Positions 24,769 through 34,173 of a stretch of 64,000 nucleotides of DNA are shown in pieces. The DNA comes from Brachybacterium epidermidis. GTDB lineage: Bacteria; Actinomycetota; Actinomycetes; Actinomycetales; Dermabacteraceae. The stretch spans positions 1 to 64,000 of the forward strand of contig NZ_JADEYR010000014.1 in NCBI RefSeq assembly GCF_015209585.1, in the 5' to 3' direction. Under the pieces are notes generated by a model. It was not told where the DNA came from, made no database searches, and worked only from the letters and a program-made list of their open reading frames with translations. Made by a program: the position numbers and the translations under genes. The first letter of the stretch is position 1; each line of letters begins with the position of its first letter.

Positions 24769-26421
24769 ATGACCGACGGCCCCCTGATCGTCCAGAGCGA
24801 CAAGTCCCTGCTGCTGGAGGTCGCCCATGAGCGGGCGGCCCAGGCGCGGGCCGCGATCGCGCCCTTCGCCGAACTGGAGCGTGCGCCCGAGCACGTGCAC
24901 ACCTACCGCATCACCGACCTGGGGCTGTGGAACGCCCGGGCCGCCGGGTACGACGCGGAGTCGGTGGTGGCGGCGCTGGTGGAGAACTCCCGCTACACAG
25001 TCCCCCACTCGCTGCTGATCGACGTGGCGGACACGATGGACCGCTACGGGCGCCTGCAGCTGCTCGCGGACCCGCAGCACTCCTTGGTGCTGCGCGCCCT
25101 GGACCGCGCCGTGCTCGAGGAGGTGCTGCGCTCCAAGCGGGTTCAGGGCATGCTCGGCGAGAGGCTGGATCCCGACCGGGTAGCGGTGCACCCGTCCCAG
25201 CGCGGTGCGCTGAAGCAGGCGCTGCTGAAGCTGGGCTGGCCGGCGGAGGACCTGGCCGGGTACGTCGACGGCGAGGCGCACCCGATCGCCCTGCGCGATG
25301 AGGACTGGGAGCTGCGCCCCTACCAGCTCGAGGCGATCGACGGGTTCCGCCACGGCGGCAGCGGCGTGGTGGTGCTGCCCTGCGGCGCCGGCAAGACCCT
25401 GGTGGGAGCCGGGGCGATGGCCGCCATGGAGCGCACCACCCTGATCCTGGTGACCTCCACGGTCTCGGCACGGCAGTGGCGCGATGAGCTGCTGCGCCGC
25501 ACCAGCCTGACCGAGGAGGAGATCGGCGAGTACTCCGGAGCCACCAAGGAGATCCGGCCGATCACCATCGCCACCTACCAGGTGCTCACCACCAAGCGGA
25601 AGGGCGTCCACCCCCACCTGGAGCTGATGAGCGCCAGGGACTGGGGCCTGATCGTGTACGACGAAGTGCACCTGCTGCCCGCACCCGTGTTCCGGATGAC
25701 CGCGGATCTGCAGGCCCGCAGGCGCCTGGGCCTGACTGCGACCCTGGTGCGGGAGGACGGCCGCGAGGGTGAGGTGTTCTCCCTGATCGGTCCGAAGCGG
25801 TACGACGCCCCGTGGAAGGACATCGAGGCGCAGGGGTACATCGCACCGGCGGACTGCACCGAGGTGCGGGTGGCGATGCCGGCCTCGGACCGGATGGCCT
25901 ACGCCATGGCCGAGCCGGAGGACCGGGCCCGGCTGGGTGCGGCGCACCCGGCGAAGCTCCCGGTGGTGGAGGCGATCGCCCGGCGCCACCAGGGCGAGCC
26001 GCTGCTGGTGATCGGCCAGTACCTCGACCAGCTGGAGGAGATCGCCGAGCGACTGGACGCCGATCTGATCACCGGGCGGACCCCGGTCAAGCGGCGACAG
26101 GAGCTGTTCGACGCGTTCCGCGCCGGTCGGATCGACCGCCTGGTGGTCTCCAAGGTCGCGAACTTCTCGATCGACCTGCCGGAGGCATCCGTGGCGGTGC
26201 AGGTCAGCGGAGCGTTCGGCTCCCGCCAGGAGGAGGCGCAGCGGCTGGGCCGCCTGCTGCGCCCGAAGGCCGACGGCCGTTCCGCCCACTTCTACACGGT
26301 GGTGGTGCGAGACACCCAGGACCAGGACTTCGCCGCGAACCGGCAGCGCTTCCTGGCCGAGCAGGGCTACGCCTACCGCATCGTGGATGCGGAGGACCTC
26401 GCGGAGGCAGACGGGCCCTGA
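24769..26421 (+). CDS. XPB/Ssl2-type DNA repair helicase
   Basis: 550 residues of the superfamily-2 XPB group. The damage-recognition-like N-terminal domain covers about 1-170. Helicase motifs: I PCGAGKTLVG, Ia TSTVSARQW, II DEVH, III LTATL with the RED element LVREDGRE, V SKVANFSIDLPEA, VI QRLGRLLRP. It should unwind DNA in an ATP-dependent way, 3'-5' in characterised archaeal and mycobacterial relatives, in nucleotide excision repair-like work. Unlike eukaryotic XPB it is not tied to TFIIH here. The Helicase_C_3 protein at 19280 is its usual genomic companion. Confidence 0.93.
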   Translation: MTDGPLIVQSDKSLLLEVAHERAAQARAAIAPFAELERAPEHVHTYRITDLGLWNARAAGYDAESVVAALVENSRYTVPHSLLIDVADTMDRYGRLQLLADPQHSLVLRALDRAVLEEVLRSKRVQGMLGERLDPDRVAVHPSQRGALKQALLKLGWPAEDLAGYVDGEAHPIALRDEDWELRPYQLEAIDGFRHGGSGVVVLPCGAGKTLVGAGAMAAMERTTLILVTSTVSARQWRDELLRRTSLTEEEIGEYSGATKEIRPITIATYQVLTTKRKGVHPHLELMSARDWGLIVYDEVHLLPAPVFRMTADLQARRRLGLTATLVREDGREGEVFSLIGPKRYDAPWKDIEAQGYIAPADCTEVRVAMPASDRMAYAMAEPEDRARLGAAHPAKLPVVEAIARRHQGEPLLVIGQYLDQLEEIAERLDADLITGRTPVKRRQELFDAFRAGRIDRLVVSKVANFSIDLPEASVAVQVSGAFGSRQEEAQRLGRLLRPKADGRSAHFYTVVVRDTQDQDFAANRQRFLAEQGYAYRIVDAEDLAEADGP

Positions 26422-26561
26422 GGCCGTGACGCATCACCTCGCCCGACAGGTGAGGGAGCGCGGCTGTTCGATGGCGGCCGAGCCGGGTCCGGTGACTACA
26501 GTGGTGCCAGCACGCACCGCTTCGGCCGCGTGGCCGCCCGTTCTTCCCCGAGGAGCACCGC

Positions 26562-27131
26562 ATGAGCACCGGATCCGACCCCCGCGGACGTGACCACCTG
26601 GACCGTCCGGTCACGCGCGGCCCCGAGAGCGACCGCGGCACGTACCCCGATGACCGCCCCCGGGACCTCGACCGCCGGGACGAGCCCCGTCGCAGCGAGG
26701 ACCGGCCTCGCGACGAGCGCCAGGACGCCGACCGTCGTGATCTCGATCGTAGCGAGCTCAATCGTCGCGACGCGGACCGCGATCTCGACCGCGATCATCG
26801 CGAGGCGCCCACGGCCCGCGACCCGCACGATCCTGCTCTCGACGCGGAGCCGCGCAGCGGCGGCAAGACCGCGGCGGTGTGGCTCTCCCTGATCCTGGGC
26901 GCGATCGTGCTGATCCTGCTGCTGATCTTCGTGATCCAGAACAACGTCACCGCCACCTTCCAGTACTTCAACGCGGAGTTCGACCTGCCGCTGGGTGTGG
27001 CGATGCTGCTGGCTGCGATCGCCGGCGCGCTGGTGATGGCGCTGGTGGGATCGGTGAGGATGATCCAGATGGGCCTGACCATCCGCAAGCTGCGGCGCCA
27101 GCAGGAGAGGATCCAGCGCGCCGTGCGCTGA
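26562..27131 (+). CDS. LapA-domain membrane protein with Asp/Arg-rich N-terminal tail
   Basis: 189 residues. The first 100 are an extreme mixed-charge stretch of Asp, Arg and Glu with recurring RDLDR/DRRD units. Two transmembrane helices follow (AAVWLSLILGAIVLILLLIF and VAMLLAAIAGALVMALVGSV) with the LapA pattern IQNN-T-TFQYFN between them, and a basic coiled-coil end (RKLRRQQERIQRAV). LapA-type proteins in Gram-negatives act in envelope assembly; in actinobacteria the role is unknown. The charged tail recalls the Asp/Arg-repeat protein at 48969. A TACAGT at 26497-26502 could be the -10. Upstream of an OmpR-type two-component system. Confidence 0.8.
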   Translation: MSTGSDPRGRDHLDRPVTRGPESDRGTYPDDRPRDLDRRDEPRRSEDRPRDERQDADRRDLDRSELNRRDADRDLDRDHREAPTARDPHDPALDAEPRSGGKTAAVWLSLILGAIVLILLLIFVIQNNVTATFQYFNAEFDLPLGVAMLLAAIAGALVMALVGSVRMIQMGLTIRKLRRQQERIQRAVR

Positions 27132-27220
27132 CCCCGCGACCCCGGCCCTGGGCCGCTCCCCCGGCACCGCGTACAGTGAACGTCCAGCTGACTCCCAACT
27201 GATCGGAGGACGGTTGACCC

Positions 27221-27934
27221 ATGACCACTGAGCACCAGGAGTACGAGGCCCGCCTCCTCGTCGTCGACGACGAGCCGAACATCCGTGACCTGCTGGCCAC
27301 GTCGTTGCGCTTCGCGGGCTTCGAGGTGTTCACCGCCGCCACCGGCAACGAGGCGATCCAGGCCGCCACCGAGCACCAGCCGGATCTTGTGGTACTGGAC
27401 GTGATGCTGCCGGACATGGACGGCTTCACCGTGACCCGGCGCCTGCGCGACCGCGGCGAGCAGTACCCGATCCTGTTCCTCACCGCTCGTGACGAGACCA
27501 AGGACAAGGTGGCCGGCCTGACCGTCGGCGGCGATGACTACGTCACCAAGCCGTTCAGCCTGGAGGAGGTCGTGGCCCGCATCCGCGCAGTGCTGCGACG
27601 CACCCACGGCGGAGCGGATCCGGCGGTGGAGAGCGCTCTGGTGGTCGGGGACCTGCGGCTGGACGAGGACTCCCACGAGGTGCACCGAGGCGATGTGGTG
27701 ATCGACCTGTCCCCCACCGAGTTCAAGCTGCTGCGCTACCTGATGCTGAACGCCGGGAGGGTGGTCTCCAAGACCCAGATCCTGGACCACGTGTGGGACT
27801 ACGACTGGTCGGGCGAGGTGGGGATCGTCGAGTCCTACATCTCCTACCTGCGCCGCAAGATCGACGTGGTGGGTGAGCCGATGATCCACACCAAGCGCGG
27901 CATCGGGTACGTGCTGCGTGCCGCCGAAGGCTGA
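27221..27934 (+). CDS. OmpR/PhoB-type response regulator
   Basis: 237 residues. Receiver: LLVVDDEPN, phospho-Asp in LVVLDVMLPD, Thr in LFLTARDE, Lys in DDYVTKPFS. C-terminal winged helix: LSPTEFKLLRYLMLNAGRVVSK and the recognition region VESYISYLRRKID, closing with TKRGIGYVLR. Preceded by CGGAGGACGG. It resembles the MprA/TcrX/PrrA group of actinobacteria. TACAGT at 27172-27177 is a candidate -10. The kinase gene follows after 3 nt, so they are one operon. Confidence 0.95.
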   Translation: MTTEHQEYEARLLVVDDEPNIRDLLATSLRFAGFEVFTAATGNEAIQAATEHQPDLVVLDVMLPDMDGFTVTRRLRDRGEQYPILFLTARDETKDKVAGLTVGGDDYVTKPFSLEEVVARIRAVLRRTHGGADPAVESALVVGDLRLDEDSHEVHRGDVVIDLSPTEFKLLRYLMLNAGRVVSKTQILDHVWDYDWSGEVGIVESYISYLRRKIDVVGEPMIHTKRGIGYVLRAAEG

Positions 27935-27937
27935 GGT

Positions 27938-29515
27938 GTGGCGCTGCCCGCCCTGCGCCCCGAGCGTCCCGTGTCGCTGTGGACGCGGATCGTCGCGCTG
28001 ATCTCCCTGCTGCTGGTGACCGGAACGGCGATCACCGGCAGTCTTTCGCTGTTCCTGCTGAACCGCACCCTGATCCAGTCGGTCGACAACGACCTGCGCG
28101 CCGGTATGAGCGAGATGCTCACCCTGGCCCAGCTGGAGCTGGCCGGGGATGACGACGCCGTCCAGAGCGCCGGGTACACGCCCGTGGAGTACGCGGTGGA
28201 GATCCGCGACCACAACGGCCGCTCCATCGAGAACGTGATCGTCCACCACGGCGACGGCGACGTGACGATCGACTTCCCCGATCTGACGGAGGAGGAGATC
28301 GTGCTCCGCGGCGGTCGTCCCTTCACGGTGGTCGACTCCAACGAGAACCGGTGGCGCGTGGCGGTGGTGCTCAGCACCGGCCCGGACATGGGCAGCATGT
28401 ACGTGGCGCTTCCCCTGACGAGCGTGGACCGCACCATGCACGAGATGGCGCTGATCATCGTGCTGGTGGGCACCCTGGTGGTGCTGGTGGGAATGGGCCT
28501 GGGTGGGTACATGACCCATCGCTCCCTGGAGCCGCTGCAGGACGTCGAGGCCACCGCCTCGCAGATCGCGGCGGGCAACCTCTCGCGGCGCGTCCCGGTC
28601 AGCGACACCAGCCTCGAGGTGCACGCACTGGCACTGTCGGTCAACGAGATGCTGGTGCACATCGAGCAGTCCTTCGCCACCCGCTCCGAGTCGGAGGAGC
28701 GGGCAACCCGCTCCGAGGCGAAGATGCGCCGCTTCGTGGGCGATGCCTCCCATGAGCTGCGCACCCCACTGGCCGCCATCCGCGGTTTCGGCGAGCTGTA
28801 CCGGATGGGTGCCCTGCGCACCGACGAGGACGTCGCCCAGGCCATGCGCCGCATCGAGGACGAGGCCCGCCGCATGGGCTCCCTGGTGGAGAGCCTGCTG
28901 CGTCTGGCCAGGCTCGACGAGAAGCCGGATCTGGACGTGGCCCCGGTGGATCTGGCCGATGCCCTGTTCGACGCCGCTCAGGACCTGCGGGCATTGGATC
29001 CCCGGCGCCGTGTCATGGTGACCTCCCTGTCGGGGACGCCGATGACGATGCATCCCCACGTGCCCATCGGGGTGCTGGGGCACGAGAGCTCCCTGCGTCA
29101 GGTGATCCTGAACCTGGTGGGCAACGCGAACCGGCACACCCCCAAGGGCTCCCCGGTGGAGCTGGCAGTGGGGCCGACGGAGCACGGCACCACGCTGATC
29201 GAGGTGCGCGATCACGGTCCCGGCATCTCCGAGGAGCAGCGGGAGAAGGTGTTCGAGCGCTTCTACCGCACGGACGAGTCGCGGTCCCGCTCGGCCACGC
29301 AGGGCGGCGGCGCGGGCCTGGGCCTGTCGATCGCCGCGACCATCGTCGAGCAGCATCAGGGGCGGATCGGGGTGCGGGAGACGCCCGGCGGAGGCAGCAC
29401 GTTCTGGGTCGAGCTGCCCAGCGCTCAGGTGGACTCCGAGCACCATGCGCAGCCGGACCAGGTGCGCGCGCTCACCCTGCCCACCAGCCCCAGCGTTCCG
29501 TCCCCGAACACCTGA
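27938..29515 (+). CDS. OmpR-class sensor histidine kinase
   Basis: 525 residues from a GTG 3 nt after the regulator. Transmembrane helix 1 at about 14-36, an exported sensor domain of about 130 residues, helix 2 near 170-192, a HAMP domain (HRSLEPLQDVEATASQIAAG), HisKA with GDASHELRTPLAAIRG, and HATPase with N box LNLVGNANRHTPKG, G1 VRDHGPGIS, F box FYRTDESR and G2 GAGLGLSIA. A Gly/Ser insert (SATQGGGAG) sits before G2. Complete and likely active. Partner: the regulator at 27221. Confidence 0.95.
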   Translation: MALPALRPERPVSLWTRIVALISLLLVTGTAITGSLSLFLLNRTLIQSVDNDLRAGMSEMLTLAQLELAGDDDAVQSAGYTPVEYAVEIRDHNGRSIENVIVHHGDGDVTIDFPDLTEEEIVLRGGRPFTVVDSNENRWRVAVVLSTGPDMGSMYVALPLTSVDRTMHEMALIIVLVGTLVVLVGMGLGGYMTHRSLEPLQDVEATASQIAAGNLSRRVPVSDTSLEVHALALSVNEMLVHIEQSFATRSESEERATRSEAKMRRFVGDASHELRTPLAAIRGFGELYRMGALRTDEDVAQAMRRIEDEARRMGSLVESLLRLARLDEKPDLDVAPVDLADALFDAAQDLRALDPRRRVMVTSLSGTPMTMHPHVPIGVLGHESSLRQVILNLVGNANRHTPKGSPVELAVGPTEHGTTLIEVRDHGPGISEEQREKVFERFYRTDESRSRSATQGGGAGLGLSIAATIVEQHQGRIGVRETPGGGSTFWVELPSAQVDSEHHAQPDQVRALTLPTSPSVPSPNT

Positions 29516-29605
29516 GCGCCCGCTCCAGGCGAGATACCGGTCGAGCTGGCGCGATGCCCCTGACAGCCGGGCACGATGCCCTGACAGACCGGTGCGAGGA
29601 ACCCG

Positions 29606-30166
29606 TCAGTCCGCAGCGACGCCCGCAGCCACGTCCATCGCTTGGCCGACGAACCCGGTCTCTCCGCATGCTCGCGCGGCCGCGTCGGCCCGGCGCAGGA
29701 ACTCCTCTGCGGCGGCCCGACCGGTCTCGTCCCGGGCCTCGATGCGCGGCGCTGCGGCGGGGTCGTCGCGGGTGAGGCGGTAGGCACCGGGCTCGTCGGG
29801 CAGCGGGTCCACATGGCCCACCAGACCCACGATCAGGTCCCGCGGTGCCGGATCGAGTCCCAGCTGGGCGGCGTGCTCGGCGGTGCGCCGGGCCCGGGCG
29901 GCCGGGCGGTCCACCAGGGGGATGCGCAGCCCGGAGGCGATGAGGATGCGGGTGAGCTCGCGGCCGTTGACGAACACCGCCCCGGCCCGTTCCAGGTCGC
30001 GGTGAGCGGAGGCGGGCCAGTCGTAGTGGTCCAGGTCGAAGGCACGCGGGTGCAGGCCCGCCCGGTCGGCCGCCCGGTGCAGCTCCTCCAGTGAGGTGTC
30101 GGAGATGAGGTGGCCCCACAGGGTGCTGTGCCTGCCCCACAGCGGGGTGTCGGCGTAGACCGTCAT
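29606..30166 (-). CDS. DUF4031-domain protein
   Basis: 186 residues. The first 85 carry the DUF4031 pattern: TVYADTPLWGRHSTLWGHLISDTSLEELHRA, then LHPRAFDLDHYDWPASAH (short pieces shown) and VNGRELTRILIASGLR. The His/Asp/Tyr set in WGHLISD and DLDHYDWP looks like a metal or phosphate site, but no activity is known. The C-terminal 90 residues are not recognised. Its ATG overlaps the stop of the DUF418 gene (ATGA), so the two are expressed together. Confidence 0.8.
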   Translation of the reverse strand: MTVYADTPLWGRHSTLWGHLISDTSLEELHRAADRAGLHPRAFDLDHYDWPASAHRDLERAGAVFVNGRELTRILIASGLRIPLVDRPAARARRTAEHAAQLGLDPAPRDLIVGLVGHVDPLPDEPGAYRLTRDDPAAAPRIEARDETGRAAAEEFLRRADAAARACGETGFVGQAMDVAAGVAAD

Positions 30167-31692
30167 GTGCGGCTCCCGAGGGCCGAGTGTGCGGATCCGG
30201 CGATCGAAGGGCCCACGCTCGCAGCATCCGCGCTGCCCGGGTCGGACCCGCGGGGGGAGGTGGATCCGGCCAGGCGTCGCAGCACGAACTCCAGGGGGCC
30301 GCGCCTGCCCGCGCGTCGCAGCCAGGAGGCGAGCACGATCATCACCAGCCAGCCGGCCAGCACGATCACCGCTGACCAGGCCGAGCCGATGCGTGCTCCG
30401 AGGTCCAGCGTGTAGGGCGGGTACAGGGCCAGGAAGATGACGGACTGCAGGACGTACGCGGTCAGGGCCGTCGCTCCGAGCGCTTCCACGGCGTGCACAG
30501 CGACGGCGACCGGATTGCGACGGGACGGCTCGGGGCTGCTCTCGCCGGCGTGGCCACGCACGGCATCAGCGGGGCCGCGCACAGCATCGGCGGGGCCGCG
30601 CACAGCATCGGCGGGGTCGCGTACAGCATCGGCGGGGCCGCGCACGGCATCGGCGACGAGGGCGGCTCCCGTGGCCGCACCGAGCGCGCCGGCCACTCCG
30701 GTGAGCTGGTGCAGCACACCGAGGATGCCGAGGCCCACCTCCGAGGCGAACCACGCGTGGTGGGGGTCTGCCACCAGCACCGCGGTCAGTGGCACTGCGC
30801 CGGCCAGCCCCACGGCGATGCCCCCTGCGGTGATGGGCCGCAGCAGGTCCCGGTTGGGCGTGACCTGTTCGAGCAGGTGGATCCGAGCGGCGATGGCGCC
30901 GATGGCCATCGGCCCCAGCAGGCCGAGGTCCATCACCAGCGCGGTGCCGACGCCATAGAGCATGTCCCCGGCCCGGATCTCGAGGCCTTCGATGTACGTG
31001 GCCGCACTCGCATCGGGGTATCCGTCGGCCGGGATCAAGCCGTAGGTGGCATCGGCCCAGCCCCAGGGGGCCAGCAGCGGCACCGTGAGGAGCACGGCCA
31101 ACGGCAGCAGCCAGCGGCTGCGACGGCTGACCAGCACGGCGCACAGCATCCCGATGATCGCGTAGGAGGCGAGGATGTCCCCGCTGAACAGCAGGATCCC
31201 GTGGGCGAGGCCCAGGGCCAGCAGCACCAGGTGGCGGCGCAGCATCCGGACCAGGAAGGTGCGGGAGCGCTCCCCGCGCGCCAGTGAGCGGCGGTGGAGC
31301 ACTCCGATGCCGTACCCGAACAGCAGGGCGAACAGGGGGAACCCGCGGTTGTCGACGGTGAGCGCGGCGATCACGTCGACGATGCGGTCGGCGACGGTGG
31401 CGTCGGCCTGCTTGAGCAGCACCGTCCACTGCGTCCCGTGAAGCCAGCCGACGGTGTTGGCCATGGCGATGCCCAGCAGGGCCAGGCCACGCGCCAGGTC
31501 CGGGCCGCCTGCCCGCTGAGTGAGCGGCACGGAGGCCGCGGGACCGGTCGGACCCCGCGCGGCCGAGGGCCTGGGTGCGGGTTGCCCCGTGGCGGCCCCG
31601 CGCATCGACGACGAGGTCACCCGGCCGCGCCGTCCCCGTGCGGCCGGGCGCCCGGAGGCGGGGCCGACTGCGGGGGTGGTCATGGCGGTCAT
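30163..31692 (-). CDS. DUF418-family membrane protein with heptad-repeat insert
   Basis: 509 residues. After a Pro/Ala/Arg-rich start of about 60 residues come eight or more transmembrane helices; RGLALLGIAMANTVGW and the later FGYGIGVLHRR are typical of DUF418 (YeiB-like) proteins, and LQSVIFLALYPPY opens the C-terminal DUF418 part. Between the two halves lies an insert of five DAVRGPA-like heptads (about residues 340-380) encoded by a 21-bp tandem repeat. Function unknown; relatives resemble acyltransferase-3-type membrane enzymes. Overlaps the DUF4031 gene. Confidence 0.82.
   Translation of the reverse strand: MTAMTTPAVGPASGRPAARGRRGRVTSSSMRGAATGQPAPRPSAARGPTGPAASVPLTQRAGGPDLARGLALLGIAMANTVGWLHGTQWTVLLKQADATVADRIVDVIAALTVDNRGFPLFALLFGYGIGVLHRRSLARGERSRTFLVRMLRRHLVLLALGLAHGILLFSGDILASYAIIGMLCAVLVSRRSRWLLPLAVLLTVPLLAPWGWADATYGLIPADGYPDASAATYIEGLEIRAGDMLYGVGTALVMDLGLLGPMAIGAIAARIHLLEQVTPNRDLLRPITAGGIAVGLAGAVPLTAVLVADPHHAWFASEVGLGILGVLHQLTGVAGALGAATGAALVADAVRGPADAVRDPADAVRGPADAVRGPADAVRGHAGESSPEPSRRNPVAVAVHAVEALGATALTAYVLQSVIFLALYPPYTLDLGARIGSAWSAVIVLAGWLVMIVLASWLRRAGRRGPLEFVLRRLAGSTSPRGSDPGSADAASVGPSIAGSAHSALGSRT
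30555..30656. repeat. 21-bp tandem repeat, about five copies, inside the DUF418 gene
   Basis: Units of the form cgcacagcatcggcggggc recur every 21 nt with one to three differences, encoding DAVRGPA or DAVRDPA. The repeat keeps the reading frame, so copy-number change would only lengthen or shorten a loop between helices. Confidence 0.85.
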
Positions 31693-31861
31693 CGTCCCAC
31701 AGGGTCACTGCTGGGCCAGCGAGGCGGGGATGCGAGTGCACGCAGGCGAGGGCGTGCTCGAGCGGAGGCGAACGGTTGCTTCACGGCGTTGACGCGGCTG
31801 TTCGGCTCCATTCGCGGTACGCCATCCGACCATGGGGCGGACTCGCGCGGGGTGGATCCGG

Positions 31862-32616
31862 TCAGGCGTGACGGATCCAGCTGCGTCGCCGCCACAGGAG
31901 CACCAGCACCGCGCTGCCGAGGGCCAGGGCCACGGTGATCAGCTGAGCTGTGCTGCTGGTCTGCGCGAAGGAGGTCATGTCCCCTCCGGACGGACTGTTC
32001 TCGAAGGGGAGCCGGACCAGCCACCACACTCCGATCAACAGCATGCACTCCATGATGGAGACCCCGATGAAGAGGGCGATCGCGCGTGCCCCTGCCGGGC
32101 CGCGCCCGGGGCGGTTCGCCTCGCCACCCAGAAGGGCATGGACCCACATGATCGCCGCAACCCACAGGCCGATGTCCACCAGATGATCCTGGAGGGTGAG
32201 AGCTGCGGGTCCGGGCGAAGAGGCGAAGCTGCTCCAGTGAAGGTCGTCAGGCCCGTAATCGCGAGCCAGGATGCTCCACGCGGCACCGGCCATGAGCAGC
32301 ACCTGACACCACAGCACCATGAGGAATCGTGTCCGTACCGCATCGGCGCGGGAGATGCCGAGGGAGGCGCGCAGCAGGCGCTCGTCGTCGTGGCGCCGGC
32401 CCACGAGGTCGCAGGGCGCCCGTGCGGCCAGCAGGATCAGGACGAAGCCCACGTGGATCTCGGCGAACCAGCTCAGCTGGATGACGACCACGGCGAGGAT
32501 CCCGTAGAGGCCCAGGAGGTCGTAGTGGTGCTTGTGCTCGAGGGCGAAGGCACGGCGCAGTGGCCCGGTGGGGCGTTCGCGGCGGGCGGCGGGGGTGATG
32601 GCGGTGTCGAGGGGGT

Positions 32617-32620
<4 letters not shown>
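31862..32620 (-). CDS. ABC transporter permease (paired with GntR regulator)
   Basis: 252 residues with six hydrophobic segments (for example LLGLYGILAVVVIQLSW and LITVALALGSAVLVLLW). A basic N-terminus and RRRSWIRHA at the end. No family signature, as is usual for ABC-2-type permeases in YtrA/GntR operons. Its ATG overlaps the stop of the ATPase gene. The substrate is unknown; operons of this type in Firmicutes and Actinobacteria are linked to cell-envelope stress or bacteriocin and antibiotic response. Confidence 0.8.
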
Positions 32621-33506
<886 letters not shown>

Positions 33507-33510
<4 letters not shown>

Positions 33511-34010
33511 GGGGTCTCCTGGTCCGTTGCACGGGGGTCTTGGCGGGCCGTGGGGCCGGAGGTCGCTGCATGGCCGGCTGTGCCTGTGGGACCGGAAGTG
33601 GCTGCGGGGCCGGCGGCGGCGCGGTGGTCCATCCCGGCGTCGGAGTGGAGGCGCTCGTCGAGCATGGTGTGCAGGTCCTGTGCGTCGATCCCGGTGATCC
33701 GGGCAGTGCGGACCGCGTCGTCCAAGGCCTCTCGGATCCTGGCCAGGGCTCGGCCCTGCAGGGCACCGGTGGGGTGGTCGCGCACAAACACGCCCCGCCC
33801 CTGTTGGGGGACCACCAGACCGTCGCTCACCAGCTCGTTGTAGGCGCGGGTGGTGGTGATGACGCTGACGCGCAAATCCCGGGCCAGTGCACGGATCGAC
33901 GGCAGAGGCTCACCGGGCTCGAGGTCACCGGCGACGATCGCCTCAGCGATACCGACCCGGATCTGCTCGTAGATCGGTTCGGAGGCGGAGGGGTCGATAT
34001 GGATGTGCAT
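33507..34010 (-). CDS. GntR-family regulator, YtrA subfamily
   Basis: 167 residues from the ATG at 34010. Winged helix in the first 75: PIYEQIRVGIAEAIVAGDLEPG, PSIRALARDLRVSVITTTRAYNELVSDGLV (pieces of the standard GntR pattern) and GRGVFV. The effector part is only about 50 residues, as in YtrA, followed by a low-complexity TSGPTGTAGH repeat tail of 40 residues. It should repress its own ABC operon; the palindrome at 34035-34065 just upstream is the probable operator. Confidence 0.9.
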
Positions 34011-34034
34011 CCTGCCCCCCGGATCATCGGTGAA

Positions 34035-34065
34035 CCTACTGTCTATGGACAGCATAGACAGTAGG
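34035..34065. promoter_or_regulatory. perfect 13-bp inverted repeat, operator of the GntR-ABC operon
   Basis: cctactgtctatg, a 5-nt spacer (gacag) and the exact complement catagacagtagg. It ends 24 nt upstream of the regulator's ATG. YtrA-type regulators bind long palindromes like this over their own promoter; TATGCT or TAGACAGT inside it can serve as part of the -10 region. Confidence 0.75.
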
Positions 34066-34107
34066 GGGATGCGGGCGTCAAGGTCCTTGTTCGCGGCAGG
34101 CGGGCTC

Positions 34108-34162
34108 GAGGGGTGCTCAGTTGGCGGAATGGCCCGCCCTCACCGCCAACTGTGCACCCCTC
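34108..34162. terminator. long interrupted hairpin downstream of the RNase HI gene
   Basis: gaggggtgc-t-cagttggcgg pairs with ccgccaactg-t-gcacccctc: 19 bp with one T-T mismatch and a 15-nt loop. It lies just past the stop of the RNase HI fusion gene (minus) and before the GntR operator, so it probably insulates the two minus-strand units. Confidence 0.65.
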
Positions 34163-34173
34163 GGCAGGAAAGC

